8,917 nt of DNA, taken from assembly GCA_017883345.1 (NCBI GenBank), contig JADGNT010000157.1:1-8917 (forward strand). The letters are read 5' to 3'. Made by a program: the position numbers and the translations under genes. Below, in pieces: positions 1 to 5,597 of this stretch. How positions within the stretch are numbered: the stretch's first letter is position 1; the number at the start of each line of letters is the position of its first letter. Source of the DNA: Candidatus Solibacter sp. GTDB taxonomy: Bacteria; Acidobacteriota; Terriglobia; Bryobacterales; Bryobacteraceae. The notes below the pieces were generated by a model that worked only from the letters and a program-made list of their open reading frames with translations, was not told the origin of the DNA and did not search any database.

Positions 1-197
1 GTGCATGCCGTCATCATCTTCGGCATCTTCTCCACTTCCACCAGGCACATGCGGCAGGCGGCGGCCAGCGACAGTCCCTCGTAGTAGCAGAACGCCGGGA
101 TCTCGATGCCGACGGTCTTGGCGGCATCGATCACCAGAGTCTGCGGCGGGACCTGGACCGCGCGGCCGTCGATGATCAGATTGATCAGGTCAGCCAT
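1..197 (-). CDS. nuoG: NADH-quinone oxidoreductase subunit G, N-terminal fragment (cut by window edge)
   Basis: The first 65 codons of NuoG are visible, starting at the ATG at 197-195. The gene runs off the left edge. The fragment is the N-terminal [2Fe-2S] ferredoxin-like domain: it opens MADLINLIIDGRAVQVPP and carries Cys37, Cys48, Cys51 and Cys65. The spacing C-x10-C-x2-C-x13-C is that of the N1b cluster ligands of NuoG/Nqo3. In the family this subunit sits in the peripheral arm of complex I and passes electrons from the NuoF/NuoE module towards the quinone site. An AGGGG ribosome-binding site lies about 5 nt before the ATG. It is the sixth nuo gene in the cluster but is separated from nuoF by 177 nt containing a palindromic repeat, unlike the tight junctions upstream. 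Everything after residue 65 (4Fe-4S and molybdopterin-like domains) is outside the window. Confidence 0.9.
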   Translation of the reverse strand, partial: MADLINLIIDGRAVQVPPQTLVIDAAKTVGIEIPAFCYYEGLSLAAACRMCLVEVEKMPKMMTAC

Positions 198-226
198 GCA
201 ACCCCTTTTTCCCTAGCACAGACCTT

Positions 227-331
227 GTGGGGCGGACCCCCTGGTCCGCGCGGGACGCCCTCGTCCCGCTTCTTGTAGGGTGCCAGCAGGCCGACGGGGG
301 CGTCGGCCGCGGACCAGGGGGTCCGCCCCAC
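227..331. repeat. Four-hairpin palindromic (REPIN-like) intergenic repeat between nuoF and nuoG
   Basis: Bases 227-250 and 308-331 are a perfect 24-bp inverted repeat. Inside it are two more 8-bp stems with 4-nt loops: 250-257/262-269 (arm GCGGGACG) and 289-296/301-308 (arm GGCCGACG). Each outer arm can also fold alone: GCGGACC-CCCT-GGTCCGC at 232-249, and its mirror at 309-326. The whole is two inverted copies of a two-hairpin unit (227-269 and 289-331) around a 19-nt spacer (270-288). The inner hairpins of the two copies differ, but every change is matched on the other arm. This layout resembles REP doublets (REPINs) or a small MITE. I see no clear target-site duplication. It lies in transcribed DNA, so the nuo mRNA would carry the structure. 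Confidence 0.85.
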
Positions 332-374
332 GATTGGGTTGTCAACGTGCCCCACATCGAGCTCCTGCGACCCA

Positions 375-1688
375 TCACACGGTCACCATGCTTCCACTGT
401 GCTCGTAGGGGCACGGTTTACCGTTCAGGTGATCTTCGAATTCCTGCCGGAACTTCTCCACGATGGAGATGGTCGGCATGGCGGCGGCATCGCCCAGCGG
501 GCAGAACGTGCGGCCCAGCATGTTTTTAGCGATATCGCCGATCAGGTCGATATCGGTGCGTGTGCCTTGGCCGTCATGGAAGCGCATGAGAATTTTCTTC
601 AGCCAGGTGGTGCCCTCCCGGCAGGGGATGCACCAGCCGCAGCTTTCATGGGCGTAGAAGCGCATGATGCGCAGCGCGGCTTTCACCATGCAGGTGTCTT
701 CGTCCATGATGATGACGCCGCCCGAGCCCAGCATGGTTTTGCGCGACGCCATGGAATCGTAATCCATGGTGGCGCCCTCGACTTCCGCGGCGGTCAGCAC
801 CGGACAACTCGACCCGCCCGGGATGAACGCCTTCAATTTTTTCCCGTGGCGGATGCCGCCGCCCACTTCCTCGATCATCTGCTTCACCGGGAAGCCGAGT
901 TTGAGTTCGTAGACGCCGGGCTTATTGATGTGCCCGGTGAGGCAGGTCATCTTGGTGCCGCCGGATTTGGGAATACCGAGCGCCGCGAACGCCGCGCCGC
1001 CATCGCGCAGGATGGCCGGGACCGCGCAGAAGGTCTCCACGTTATTCAGGATGGTAGGGCACTGGAACGCGCCCGCGACGGCGGGAAACGGCGGGCGGAT
1101 GCGCGGGATGCCGCGCTTGCCTTCGAGCGATTCCAGCAGCGCCGATTCCTCGCCGCACTCGTAGGCGCCCGCGCCGGTGTGCGCGTAGAGATCGAAATCG
1201 AAACCCGTGCCCTGGATGTTCTTGCCGAGCCAGCCCTTTTCGTAGGCCTCGGCGAGGGCCTTCTCCATCACTTCGATGAGGTAGCGATACTCGCCGCGGA
1301 TATAGATGTAGCCGGCGTGCGCATCCACCGACAGGCCGGCAATCAGCACGCCCTCGATCAACTGGTGGGGATCGTTTTCGATCAGCACGCGATCCTTGCA
1401 GGTGCCGGGCTCACTCTCGTCGCCGTTGACCACGATGTACTTGGGCTTGGACGAGGTGCGCGGCACGAAGCCCCACTTCATGCCGGTCGGGAAACCCGCG
1501 CCGCCGCGCCCGCGCAGATTGGAAACCTTCACCTCGGCGATGATCTCTTCGGGTTTCATCTTCGCGGCCTTGAGGAAGGCCTGGTAGCCTTCGGTGGCCA
1601 GGTAGGTATCGATGGACGCCGAATTCGGCAGGCCGAAGCGCCGCGTCAGCACCTTGGTCTCAAGCGGACTAGGTTCGTTGAAAAGCAT
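375..1688 (-). CDS. nuoF: NADH-quinone oxidoreductase subunit F (NADH/FMN-binding)
   Basis: A 437-aa NuoF/Nqo1 protein of normal length. It holds the NADH oxidation site of complex I: FMN takes hydride from NADH and passes electrons to the N3 4Fe-4S cluster. Visible signatures are the FMN/NADH glycine-rich loop GRGGAGFP (60-67), NGDESEPGTCKDR (88-100), the acidic YECGEESALLESLEGKR stretch (176-192), HINKPGVYE (253-261), and the cluster ligands in ESCGWCIPCREGT (Cys350, Cys353, Cys356) with Cys396 in TFCPLGD. All key residues are present. The ATG at 1688 follows the nuoE stop by 3 nt, with a GAGGAAG ribosome-binding stretch inside the end of nuoE, so the two are likely translated together. It is the fifth nuo gene on this strand. 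The reading frame opposite it is also open for a long way, which is a codon-bias effect. Confidence 0.97.
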   Translation of the reverse strand: MLFNEPSPLETKVLTRRFGLPNSASIDTYLATEGYQAFLKAAKMKPEEIIAEVKVSNLRGRGGAGFPTGMKWGFVPRTSSKPKYIVVNGDESEPGTCKDRVLIENDPHQLIEGVLIAGLSVDAHAGYIYIRGEYRYLIEVMEKALAEAYEKGWLGKNIQGTGFDFDLYAHTGAGAYECGEESALLESLEGKRGIPRIRPPFPAVAGAFQCPTILNNVETFCAVPAILRDGGAAFAALGIPKSGGTKMTCLTGHINKPGVYELKLGFPVKQMIEEVGGGIRHGKKLKAFIPGGSSCPVLTAAEVEGATMDYDSMASRKTMLGSGGVIIMDEDTCMVKAALRIMRFYAHESCGWCIPCREGTTWLKKILMRFHDGQGTRTDIDLIGDIAKNMLGRTFCPLGDAAAMPTISIVEKFRQEFEDHLNGKPCPYEHSGSMVTV

Positions 1689-1691
1689 CGG

Positions 1692-2174
1692 TTATGGCTT
1701 CTTCCTCAGGCCATCCAGAAGCTGGTCCAGTTTTTCGGGCGTGACGTGGTGGTGGAAATCGTAGTTTACCTGGATGGCGGGGGCCCAGGAACAGGCGCCT
1801 ATGCACTCCACTTCCTCAATCGAGAACTCGCCGTCGGCGGTGACTTCCTTGTGGCCGATGCCGAGCTTCCGGCAGGCGTGTTCGTAGAGCTTGTCGCCAT
1901 CGTGCAGCAGGCAACTGATGTTGGTGCAGACCTGCACGTGGTATTTCCCCAGCGGCTTGGTGTGCAGCATGGAGTAATACGACAGGACTTCGTTGACCTG
2001 CAAGGGAGTGACCCCGATGCGGGTAGCCACTTCATTCACCAATTCGCCGGTGATTTGGCCGATTTCATCCTGCGCGTAGAGCAGCATGGGGATCATCGCC
2101 GAGCGCTGGCGTCCCGGCGGATAGCTCTTCAGGAGTTTGTCAAACCTGGCTTCCAATTGCGCGGAAAATGTCAT
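1692..2174 (-). CDS. nuoE: NADH-quinone oxidoreductase subunit E (24 kDa-type, 2Fe-2S)
   Basis: A 160-aa thioredoxin-fold 2Fe-2S subunit. It pairs with NuoF in the NADH-dehydrogenase module and carries the off-path N1a cluster. The four ligands are visible as Cys83 and Cys88 (VCTNISC) and Cys124 and Cys128 (CIGAC), with the standard C-x4-C ... x35 ... C-x3-C spacing. The N-terminal helical part (about 1-75) contains the family's IPMLLYAQDEIG and VLSYYSML segments. The ATG at 2174 lies 12 nt after the nuoD stop, and a GGACAGG stretch just before it can serve as ribosome-binding site. That stretch is part of a 13-bp tandem duplication. Length and order agree with a normal nuoE. Confidence 0.96.
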   Translation of the reverse strand: MTFSAQLEARFDKLLKSYPPGRQRSAMIPMLLYAQDEIGQITGELVNEVATRIGVTPLQVNEVLSYYSMLHTKPLGKYHVQVCTNISCLLHDGDKLYEHACRKLGIGHKEVTADGEFSIEEVECIGACSWAPAIQVNYDFHHHVTPEKLDQLLDGLRKKP

Positions 2175-2175
2175 T

Positions 2176-2201
2176 ACCTGTCCGTGTCACCTGTCCGTGT
2201 C
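2176..2201. repeat. 13-bp tandem duplication across the nuoD/nuoE junction
   Basis: On the minus strand the unit GACACGGACAGGT occurs twice in perfect tandem (2201-2189 and 2188-2176), directly before A-ATG of nuoE. The first copy encodes the last nuoD residues D-T-D-R. The nuoD TGA stop straddles the junction between copies. With only one copy nuoD would read D-T-D-R-TAA, and that TAA would overlap the nuoE start as TAATG. Either way the NuoD protein is the same. The second copy places an extra GGACAGG purine stretch before nuoE. Confidence 0.9.
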
Positions 2202-3416
2202 GCCGAGAACGAAATCCATGCTGCCGATGGCCGCGATCACATCCGCGATCAGGGCGCCTTGCACCATTCTAGGCACGGCCTGGAGATTGCCGAAACTGGG
2301 CGTGCGCATGTGTACGCGGTAAGGGTTGGTGGTTCCGTCGCTCACCACGTAGTATCCGAGTTCGCCGCGCGGCGATTCAATCACCTGGTAGACCTCGCCT
2401 TCGGGTACGCGGAAGCCCTCGGTAACGATCTTGAAATGGTAAATCAGGGCCTCCATCTGGGTCTTCATTTTTTCGCGGTCGGGCAGCACGACGTGCGGCG
2501 CGTCCGCCTTCCAGGGGCCCGCGGGCATACCGTCCATGGCCTGGCGGACGATGCGCACGCTCTGCCGCATTTCTTCGAGGCGCACCAGGTAACGCGCGTA
2601 GACATCGTTTTCGGTGCGCGTGGGAATTTCGAAATCGAACTTCTCGTAGCTGGAGTAGGGCGCGTCCTTGCGGGCGTCTATCTTCAATCCGGCGGCGCGC
2701 AGCATGGGCCCGGTGACCGCCAGGTCCAGCATGTCCTCCAGCGAAATCACGCCGACGCCCTTGGTGCGGCCCATCCAGATACGGTTGGTGGTCAGCAGGT
2801 TCTCATACTCATCGATGCGGCTGGGGAAGATGTCGATGAATGTTTTGATGCGCTCGTGCCACCCGCGCGGCGGTTCCAGGGCCAATCCGCCGATGCGGAA
2901 GTAGCTGGTCATCATGCGCTGGCCGCTGAACTGTTCGAAGATCTTGAGGATCTCCTCGCGCTCGCGGAAGCAGTAGAGGAACACCGTCATGGCGCCGATA
3001 TCGAGAGCGTGCGTGCCCAGCCACACCAGATGGCTGTTGAGCCGCGTGAGTTCGGTGAGCATCACGCGCATCCACTGGGCCTGCGGCGGGATCTCCAGTT
3101 GCAGCAGTTTCTCCACCGCCAGGCAGTAGCCCAGGTTCATGGAGAGCGGCGCCAGGTAATCCACGCGGTCGGTCAAGGTGACCGCCTGCTGATAGTTCTT
3201 AACTTCGAATTCCTTTTCGATGCCGGTGTGCAGAAAACCGATGTCCGGCCGGCAGGAAACGATTGTTTCGCCGTCTAATTCAAGCAACAGGCGCAGTACG
3301 CCGTGGGTGGAAGGGTGCTGCGGCCCCATGTTGAGGACCATGCGGCGCCCGCCGCTTGACGACTGTTCCTCCTCCACCTCCGGCAATACCAGCTCCGGAA
3401 CGCCCGATTCGCTCAT
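2187..3416 (-). CDS. nuoD: NADH-quinone oxidoreductase subunit D (49 kDa-type)
   Basis: A 409-aa NuoD/Nqo4 protein. With NuoB it forms the quinone-reduction site at the base of the complex I peripheral arm, on the cytoplasmic face of the membrane. Diagnostic stretches are NMGPQHPSTHGVLRL (29-43, with the quinone-site His38), FLHTGIEK (61-68), and the C-terminal GDTDR, close to the family's invariant GD-x-DR end. The first 25 residues (SESGVPELVLPEVEEEQSSSGG) are an acidic leader poorly conserved in the family. The ATG at 3416 lies 2 nt after the nuoC stop and has GAGGG at about 7 nt, so translation is probably coupled. It is a separate gene, not the fused NuoCD of E. coli. Its usual structural partner NuoB is not encoded in this window. 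Confidence 0.97.
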   Translation of the reverse strand: MSESGVPELVLPEVEEEQSSSGGRRMVLNMGPQHPSTHGVLRLLLELDGETIVSCRPDIGFLHTGIEKEFEVKNYQQAVTLTDRVDYLAPLSMNLGYCLAVEKLLQLEIPPQAQWMRVMLTELTRLNSHLVWLGTHALDIGAMTVFLYCFREREEILKIFEQFSGQRMMTSYFRIGGLALEPPRGWHERIKTFIDIFPSRIDEYENLLTTNRIWMGRTKGVGVISLEDMLDLAVTGPMLRAAGLKIDARKDAPYSSYEKFDFEIPTRTENDVYARYLVRLEEMRQSVRIVRQAMDGMPAGPWKADAPHVVLPDREKMKTQMEALIYHFKIVTEGFRVPEGEVYQVIESPRGELGYYVVSDGTTNPYRVHMRTPSFGNLQAVPRMVQGALIADVIAAIGSMDFVLGDTDR

Positions 3417-3418
3417 GA

Positions 3419-3892
3419 CTAAGCCCTCGGCCCCATGATGGGGTAATCCTTGCGCAATGGATGCCCTTCCCAGTCGTCCGGCATCAGGATGCGGCGCAAA
3501 TCGGGATGGTTGAGGAAGCGGACGCCGAAGAGGTCGAACACTTCGCGCTCATACCAGTTGGCGCCGCGCCAGACTCCGGTGACCGAATCGATCGCGGCGT
3601 CCGCGCCAGGCAGGCGGCACTTCAGGCGCAACCGCTCATTGCGTTCGATCGAGTGCAGGTGGTAGACGAGTTCGAAGCGCGGTTCGGCGGGGTAGCGGTC
3701 GACCGCCGTGACCGTGCTCACGCGGACGAATTTCTGATCGTACTTGAGAAATCCGCAAACGCTGGCGATCTTCGCCGGAGCGATCTCCAGGGTCAGTTCG
3801 CCGTGTGCAAACTTGCCGGCTTTGACAGCGTCGGCATCGAATGCGTCCACCGCGACGGCCGCGGCATGCTCTTTCAAATGATCGGGTAGCAT
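3419..3892 (-). CDS. nuoC: NADH-quinone oxidoreductase subunit C (30 kDa-type)
   Basis: A 157-aa NuoC/Nqo5 protein, a connecting subunit of the peripheral arm that packs against NuoD. The 30-kDa-subunit signature is clear near the C-terminus: WYEREVFDLFG (113-123) followed by HPDLRRILMPDDWEGHPLRK (129-148). I place the start at the ATG at 3892, giving MLPDHLKEHAAAVAVDAF. The frame stays open back to 3976, but those extra 28 codons would overlap the end of nuoA and add an unrelated basic leader. With this start it lies 10 nt after the nuoA stop and its TAG is 2 nt before nuoD. The ribosome-binding site is weak (GGAAG rather far upstream), so coupling to nuoA is likely. A nuoB gene would be expected just upstream but is absent. 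Confidence 0.95.
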   Translation of the reverse strand: MLPDHLKEHAAAVAVDAFDADAVKAGKFAHGELTLEIAPAKIASVCGFLKYDQKFVRVSTVTAVDRYPAEPRFELVYHLHSIERNERLRLKCRLPGADAAIDSVTGVWRGANWYEREVFDLFGVRFLNHPDLRRILMPDDWEGHPLRKDYPIMGPRA

Positions 3893-3902
3893 GGTGCTTG
3901 TT

Positions 3903-4295
3903 CTACTTCCGCGCGGAGCGTCCGGTTTCGGCCCAATCGAGAGCGCCCTTCTTCCAAATATAGAAGAAGCCGGCAAGGATCAAAACCACGAAGACCAGCA
4001 TCTCGAAAAAGCCGAACATTTTGAGATCGCGATAAACCACCACCCAGGGGTACAGGAAAATGGCTTCGATATCGAACAGAATGAAGAGCATGCCCACCAG
4101 GTAGAACTTCACGCTGAAGCGGTGCCGCGCATCGCCCGTGGGCACGATGCCGGATTCGTAGGGCATGTCTTTGAAGCGATTGCGCACCTTCTTGCCGAGC
4201 AGGTACGAAGCGGTCAACAGCCCCGCCGCCAGCCCCATCGCGATGAGAGCCTGGAGCAGGACAGGGAAATACAACTCAGTGTAGGAGTTAGGCAT
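3903..4295 (-). CDS. nuoA: NADH-quinone oxidoreductase subunit A (membrane, ND3-like)
   Basis: A 130-aa NuoA/ND3 membrane subunit of complex I. It lies at the junction between the peripheral and membrane arms. Three hydrophobic segments are visible (about 9-34, 62-86 and 94-114). The cytoplasmic loop contains the conserved MPYESG (44-49), and the second membrane helix has the ND3 signature FDIEAIFLYPW (73-83) with conserved acidic residues Asp74 and Glu76. Length is normal. The ATG at 4295 is the first gene of the operon. Its upstream region shows no strong ribosome-binding site but has a very good promoter match at 4329-4358. The next gene is nuoC instead of nuoB. Confidence 0.96.
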   Translation of the reverse strand: MPNSYTELYFPVLLQALIAMGLAAGLLTASYLLGKKVRNRFKDMPYESGIVPTGDARHRFSVKFYLVGMLFILFDIEAIFLYPWVVVYRDLKMFGFFEMLVFVVLILAGFFYIWKKGALDWAETGRSARK

Positions 4296-4307
4296 GCGTG
4301 TTTCGCG

Positions 4308-4336
4308 TTGGGAGAGGGCTCAAATCTGACTATAAT
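4308..4336 (+). promoter_or_regulatory. Predicted sigma-70-type promoter of thiS
   Basis: TTGGGA (4308-4313), a 17-nt spacer, then a perfect TATAAT (4331-4336). Transcription would start near 4343, about 22 nt before the thiS ATG. The -10 shares bases 4331-4334 with the nuoA promoter on the other strand, so both promoters cannot be occupied at once. Confidence 0.6.
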
Positions 4337-4358
4337 GGTTTGAAAACAGGGGTGTCAA
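4329..4358 (-). promoter_or_regulatory. Predicted sigma-70-type promoter of the nuo operon
   Basis: Read on the minus strand this is TTGACA (4358-4353), an 18-nt spacer, then TATAGT (4334-4329): a perfect -35 and a 5/6 -10. Transcription would begin near 4322, giving a leader of about 27 nt before nuoA. The -10 overlaps that of the opposing thiS promoter. Confidence 0.7.
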
Positions 4359-4364
4359 CCAAAC

Positions 4365-4568
4365 ATGATTGAGATCACGGTCAACGGGGAGCCGCAAACT
4401 GCTCCTGAAGGGCAGACAATCCTGGGTTTATTACAGCAACTGGAACTGGACCCGGCGCGCGTGGCGGTGGAGTTGGAGCGCCGGATTGTGAAGCAACCGT
4501 ACTGGCCGGAGACGGTTTTGCACACGGGTGCGGAACTCGAAATCGTTCAATTTGTGGGTGGAGGATAA
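4365..4568 (+). CDS. thiS: Sulfur carrier protein ThiS
   Basis: A 67-aa beta-grasp (ubiquitin-like) protein, the normal ThiS length. ThiS is adenylated and thiocarboxylated on its C-terminal glycine, then donates sulfur to thiazole synthase ThiG in thiamine synthesis. The key evidence is the exposed C-terminal tail VQFVGGG ending in Gly-Gly, together with the starting MIEITVNGEP strand and VAVELERRIV in the middle. MoaD, the molybdopterin homologue, is less likely because it is longer and lacks the VNGE and VQFVGGG pattern. The ATG at 4365 is preceded by AGGGGT at about 11 nt and a good promoter. No thiG, thiF or other thiamine gene is nearby, and a strong hairpin follows, so it is probably transcribed alone. 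Confidence 0.9.
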   Translation: MIEITVNGEPQTAPEGQTILGLLQQLELDPARVAVELERRIVKQPYWPETVLHTGAELEIVQFVGGG

Positions 4569-4571
4569 TAA

Positions 4572-4621
4572 CGCTCCCTTACGGTCGCGGCTCTGATCGG
4601 AGCCGCGACCGTGAGGGAGCG
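4572..4621. terminator. 22-bp stem hairpin, probable bidirectional terminator
   Basis: Arms 4572-4593 and 4600-4621 pair over 22 bp with one T-G wobble (4580/4613) and a 6-nt loop (4594-4599). It begins 4 nt after the thiS stop and ends 14 nt before the stop of the convergent STAS gene, the expected site for a shared terminator. On the plus strand it is followed by CCCCTTTTC, a weak T run. The stem is much longer than most terminators need, so it may also be a member of a dispersed palindrome family. Confidence 0.75.
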
Positions 4622-4634
4622 CCCCTTTTCAGGC

Positions 4635-4979
4635 CTACGCGAAACTCCGGATGGCGCCCGCCTCGTCTTCGTGAACATCGAAGACGGTGTAGAGCTTCGT
4701 GATCTGGAGCAGATCCTTCACCCGCTTGTTGAGGTTGAGCAGCTTCAACGCACCGCCGCTGTTGGTTACCGTGGTGAATCCGGATACCAGTTCACCGATT
4801 CCGGAGCTGTCGATATAGGACACCTCGCCCAGGTTGAGCAGGATCTTCTTCTGGCCCTTGCTCACCAAATCGCGCATCGCGTCGCGCAGAACGCTGGAGC
4901 CTTCGCCCAGCGTGATGCGCCCCGCTACGTCGATCACCGTTACGTCACCCACCTGCCGAGTAGTTAATTTTACGCTCAC
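4635..4979 (-). CDS. STAS-domain anti-sigma factor antagonist (SpoIIAA/RsbV-like)
   Basis: A 114-aa single STAS domain. In the family, the unphosphorylated protein binds an RsbW/SpoIIAB-type kinase and so frees a target regulator; the kinase switches it off by phosphorylating a serine. The phosphorylation site is intact: YIDSSGIGEL (55-64), with Ser58 at the position used in SpoIIAA. The flanking VTVIDVAGRITLGEGS (13-28) and ILLNLGEV strands fit the fold. The start is a GTG at 4979-4977, chosen because a consensus AGGAGG (4993-4988) precedes it by 8 nt. It lies 31 nt downstream of the kinase gene on the same strand, so the two probably form an operon and a partner-switch pair. It converges on thiS with a hairpin between. 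Confidence 0.92.
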   Translation of the reverse strand: MSVKLTTRQVGDVTVIDVAGRITLGEGSSVLRDAMRDLVSKGQKKILLNLGEVSYIDSSGIGELVSGFTTVTNSGGALKLLNLNKRVKDLLQITKLYTVFDVHEDEAGAIRSFA

Positions 4980-4987
4980 TGAATATG

Positions 4988-4993
4988 CCTCCT
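4988..4993 (-). promoter_or_regulatory. Consensus ribosome-binding site fixing the GTG start of the STAS gene
   Basis: AGGAGG on the minus strand, 8 nt before the GTG at 4979. No ATG is better placed, so this site decides the start. Confidence 0.8.
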
Positions 4994-5010
4994 GGCTGAA
5001 ACCGCAGAAT

Positions 5011-5451
5011 TTATTTAGACACCAAGTTCTTTACCAAAGTTACTTCGGTCCCCCCGGACTCCAGGCGCCGCATCTGGAAGTCGTCCATGAAAGACCGGAT
5101 GAGAAAAATGCCCCTGCCTGAAGTGCGCAGCAGGTTTTCCGGGGCCAGCGGGTCGGGGATCGAACTGAAATCGAAGCCTTCGCCCTCATCGCCGATCCGG
5201 ATGGTGAACTGCTGCCCATCGGACGCCACCGCAAAGCGGACCTTCTTATGGGCATTGTACCGGTTGCCGTGGACCACGGCATTCACAACGGACTCGCGAA
5301 TCGCCATGCCGATCTTCATCAGGTCGTCTTCGTCCATACCGGCGCGCTGGGCCATACCCATCGCCAACTCTTCCGCGCTGTCGACACTTTCCAGAGTCGA
5401 GTCCAGAAACCACTCGACGGCTTCCGGTCTATGGCTGGCGTTTTCCCGCAT
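5011..5451 (-). CDS. Anti-sigma regulatory serine/threonine kinase (RsbW/SpoIIAB-type, HATPase_c)
   Basis: A 146-aa GHKL-fold ATPase with no receptor or sensor domain, the size of RsbW/SpoIIAB. Such kinases bind a target regulator and phosphorylate their STAS antagonist. The ATP-site boxes are complete: N-box RESVVNAVVHGN (52-63, with Glu53 and Asn57), G1 box GDEGEGFDF (87-95, with Asp88), and G2 box SGRGIFLIRSFMD (111-123). I chose the ATG at 5451. The frame is open back to 5535, but the extra 28 residues do not resemble the family and would cover the predicted promoter at 5491-5520. The STAS gene follows 31 nt downstream, and an ECF sigma gene is divergent. Whether the kinase controls that sigma factor is an inference from position only. 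Confidence 0.9.
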   Translation of the reverse strand: MRENASHRPEAVEWFLDSTLESVDSAEELAMGMAQRAGMDEDDLMKIGMAIRESVVNAVVHGNRYNAHKKVRFAVASDGQQFTIRIGDEGEGFDFSSIPDPLAPENLLRTSGRGIFLIRSFMDDFQMRRLESGGTEVTLVKNLVSK

Positions 5452-5490
5452 ACGTAGAACGGCCTTGATCCCAGGCCAAAGCGAATCGAC

Positions 5491-5520
5491 AGAATAAATT
5501 ACCGGAGATGCCAAAGTCAA
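5491..5520 (-). promoter_or_regulatory. Predicted promoter of the kinase-STAS operon
   Basis: On the minus strand TTGACT (5520-5515), an 18-nt spacer, and TATTCT (5496-5491): 5/6 and 4/6 matches to the housekeeping consensus. The start of transcription would fall near 5484, about 33 nt before the ATG at 5451. This supports 5451 over the longer frame. Confidence 0.5.
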
Positions 5521-5585
5521 GGCGCACCCCGGCAATGGCCGCCCTCAGTGATGGTACCAAACAACTTCGCCGCGTACGAAGGCGC

Positions 5586-5591
5586 TACAAT
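5586..5591 (+). promoter_or_regulatory. Candidate -10 box (TACAAT) just before the sigma factor gene
   Basis: TACAAT matches the -10 consensus at 5/6 positions. No recognisable -35 lies 16-18 nt upstream. A start 7 nt downstream would be base 5598, the first base of the chosen GTG start codon, which would make the message leaderless. The call is tentative. Confidence 0.3.
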
Positions 5592-5597
5592 CGGGGC

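Noticed and set aside
227..331. The clustered hairpins as a possible tRNA or riboswitch
   Set aside because: There is no tRNA-like arm spacing, anticodon loop or CCA end, and it is nearly perfectly self-complementary, which fits a palindromic repeat much better.
190..529. Short open frames over the nuoF-nuoG gap (190-414 minus, 227-529 plus)
   Set aside because: They are made by the palindromic repeat and the end of nuoF, with low-complexity Pro/Arg/Gly composition and no ribosome-binding site.
339..3278. A 979-codon open frame on the plus strand opposite nuoF, nuoE and nuoD
   Set aside because: It is exactly codon-antisense to three confidently identified nuo genes that share one register. 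It stays open only because those genes avoid TTA, CTA and TCA codons at high GC. It shows no domain, and its His/Ala/Arg-rich content is typical of antisense translation.
3893..3976. Longer nuoC start at 3976
   Set aside because: It would overlap nuoA by 74 nt and add 28 basic residues absent from the family. The ATG at 3892 fits both spacing and protein length.
3461..4343. Plus-strand open frames opposite nuoC and nuoA (3461-3889, 3891-4343)
   Set aside because: They are antisense to clear nuo genes, have no homology I can recognise and no ribosome-binding sites.
5452..5535. Longer kinase start at 5535
   Set aside because: The added 28 residues do not resemble RsbW-type proteins and would cover the predicted promoter at 5491-5520.
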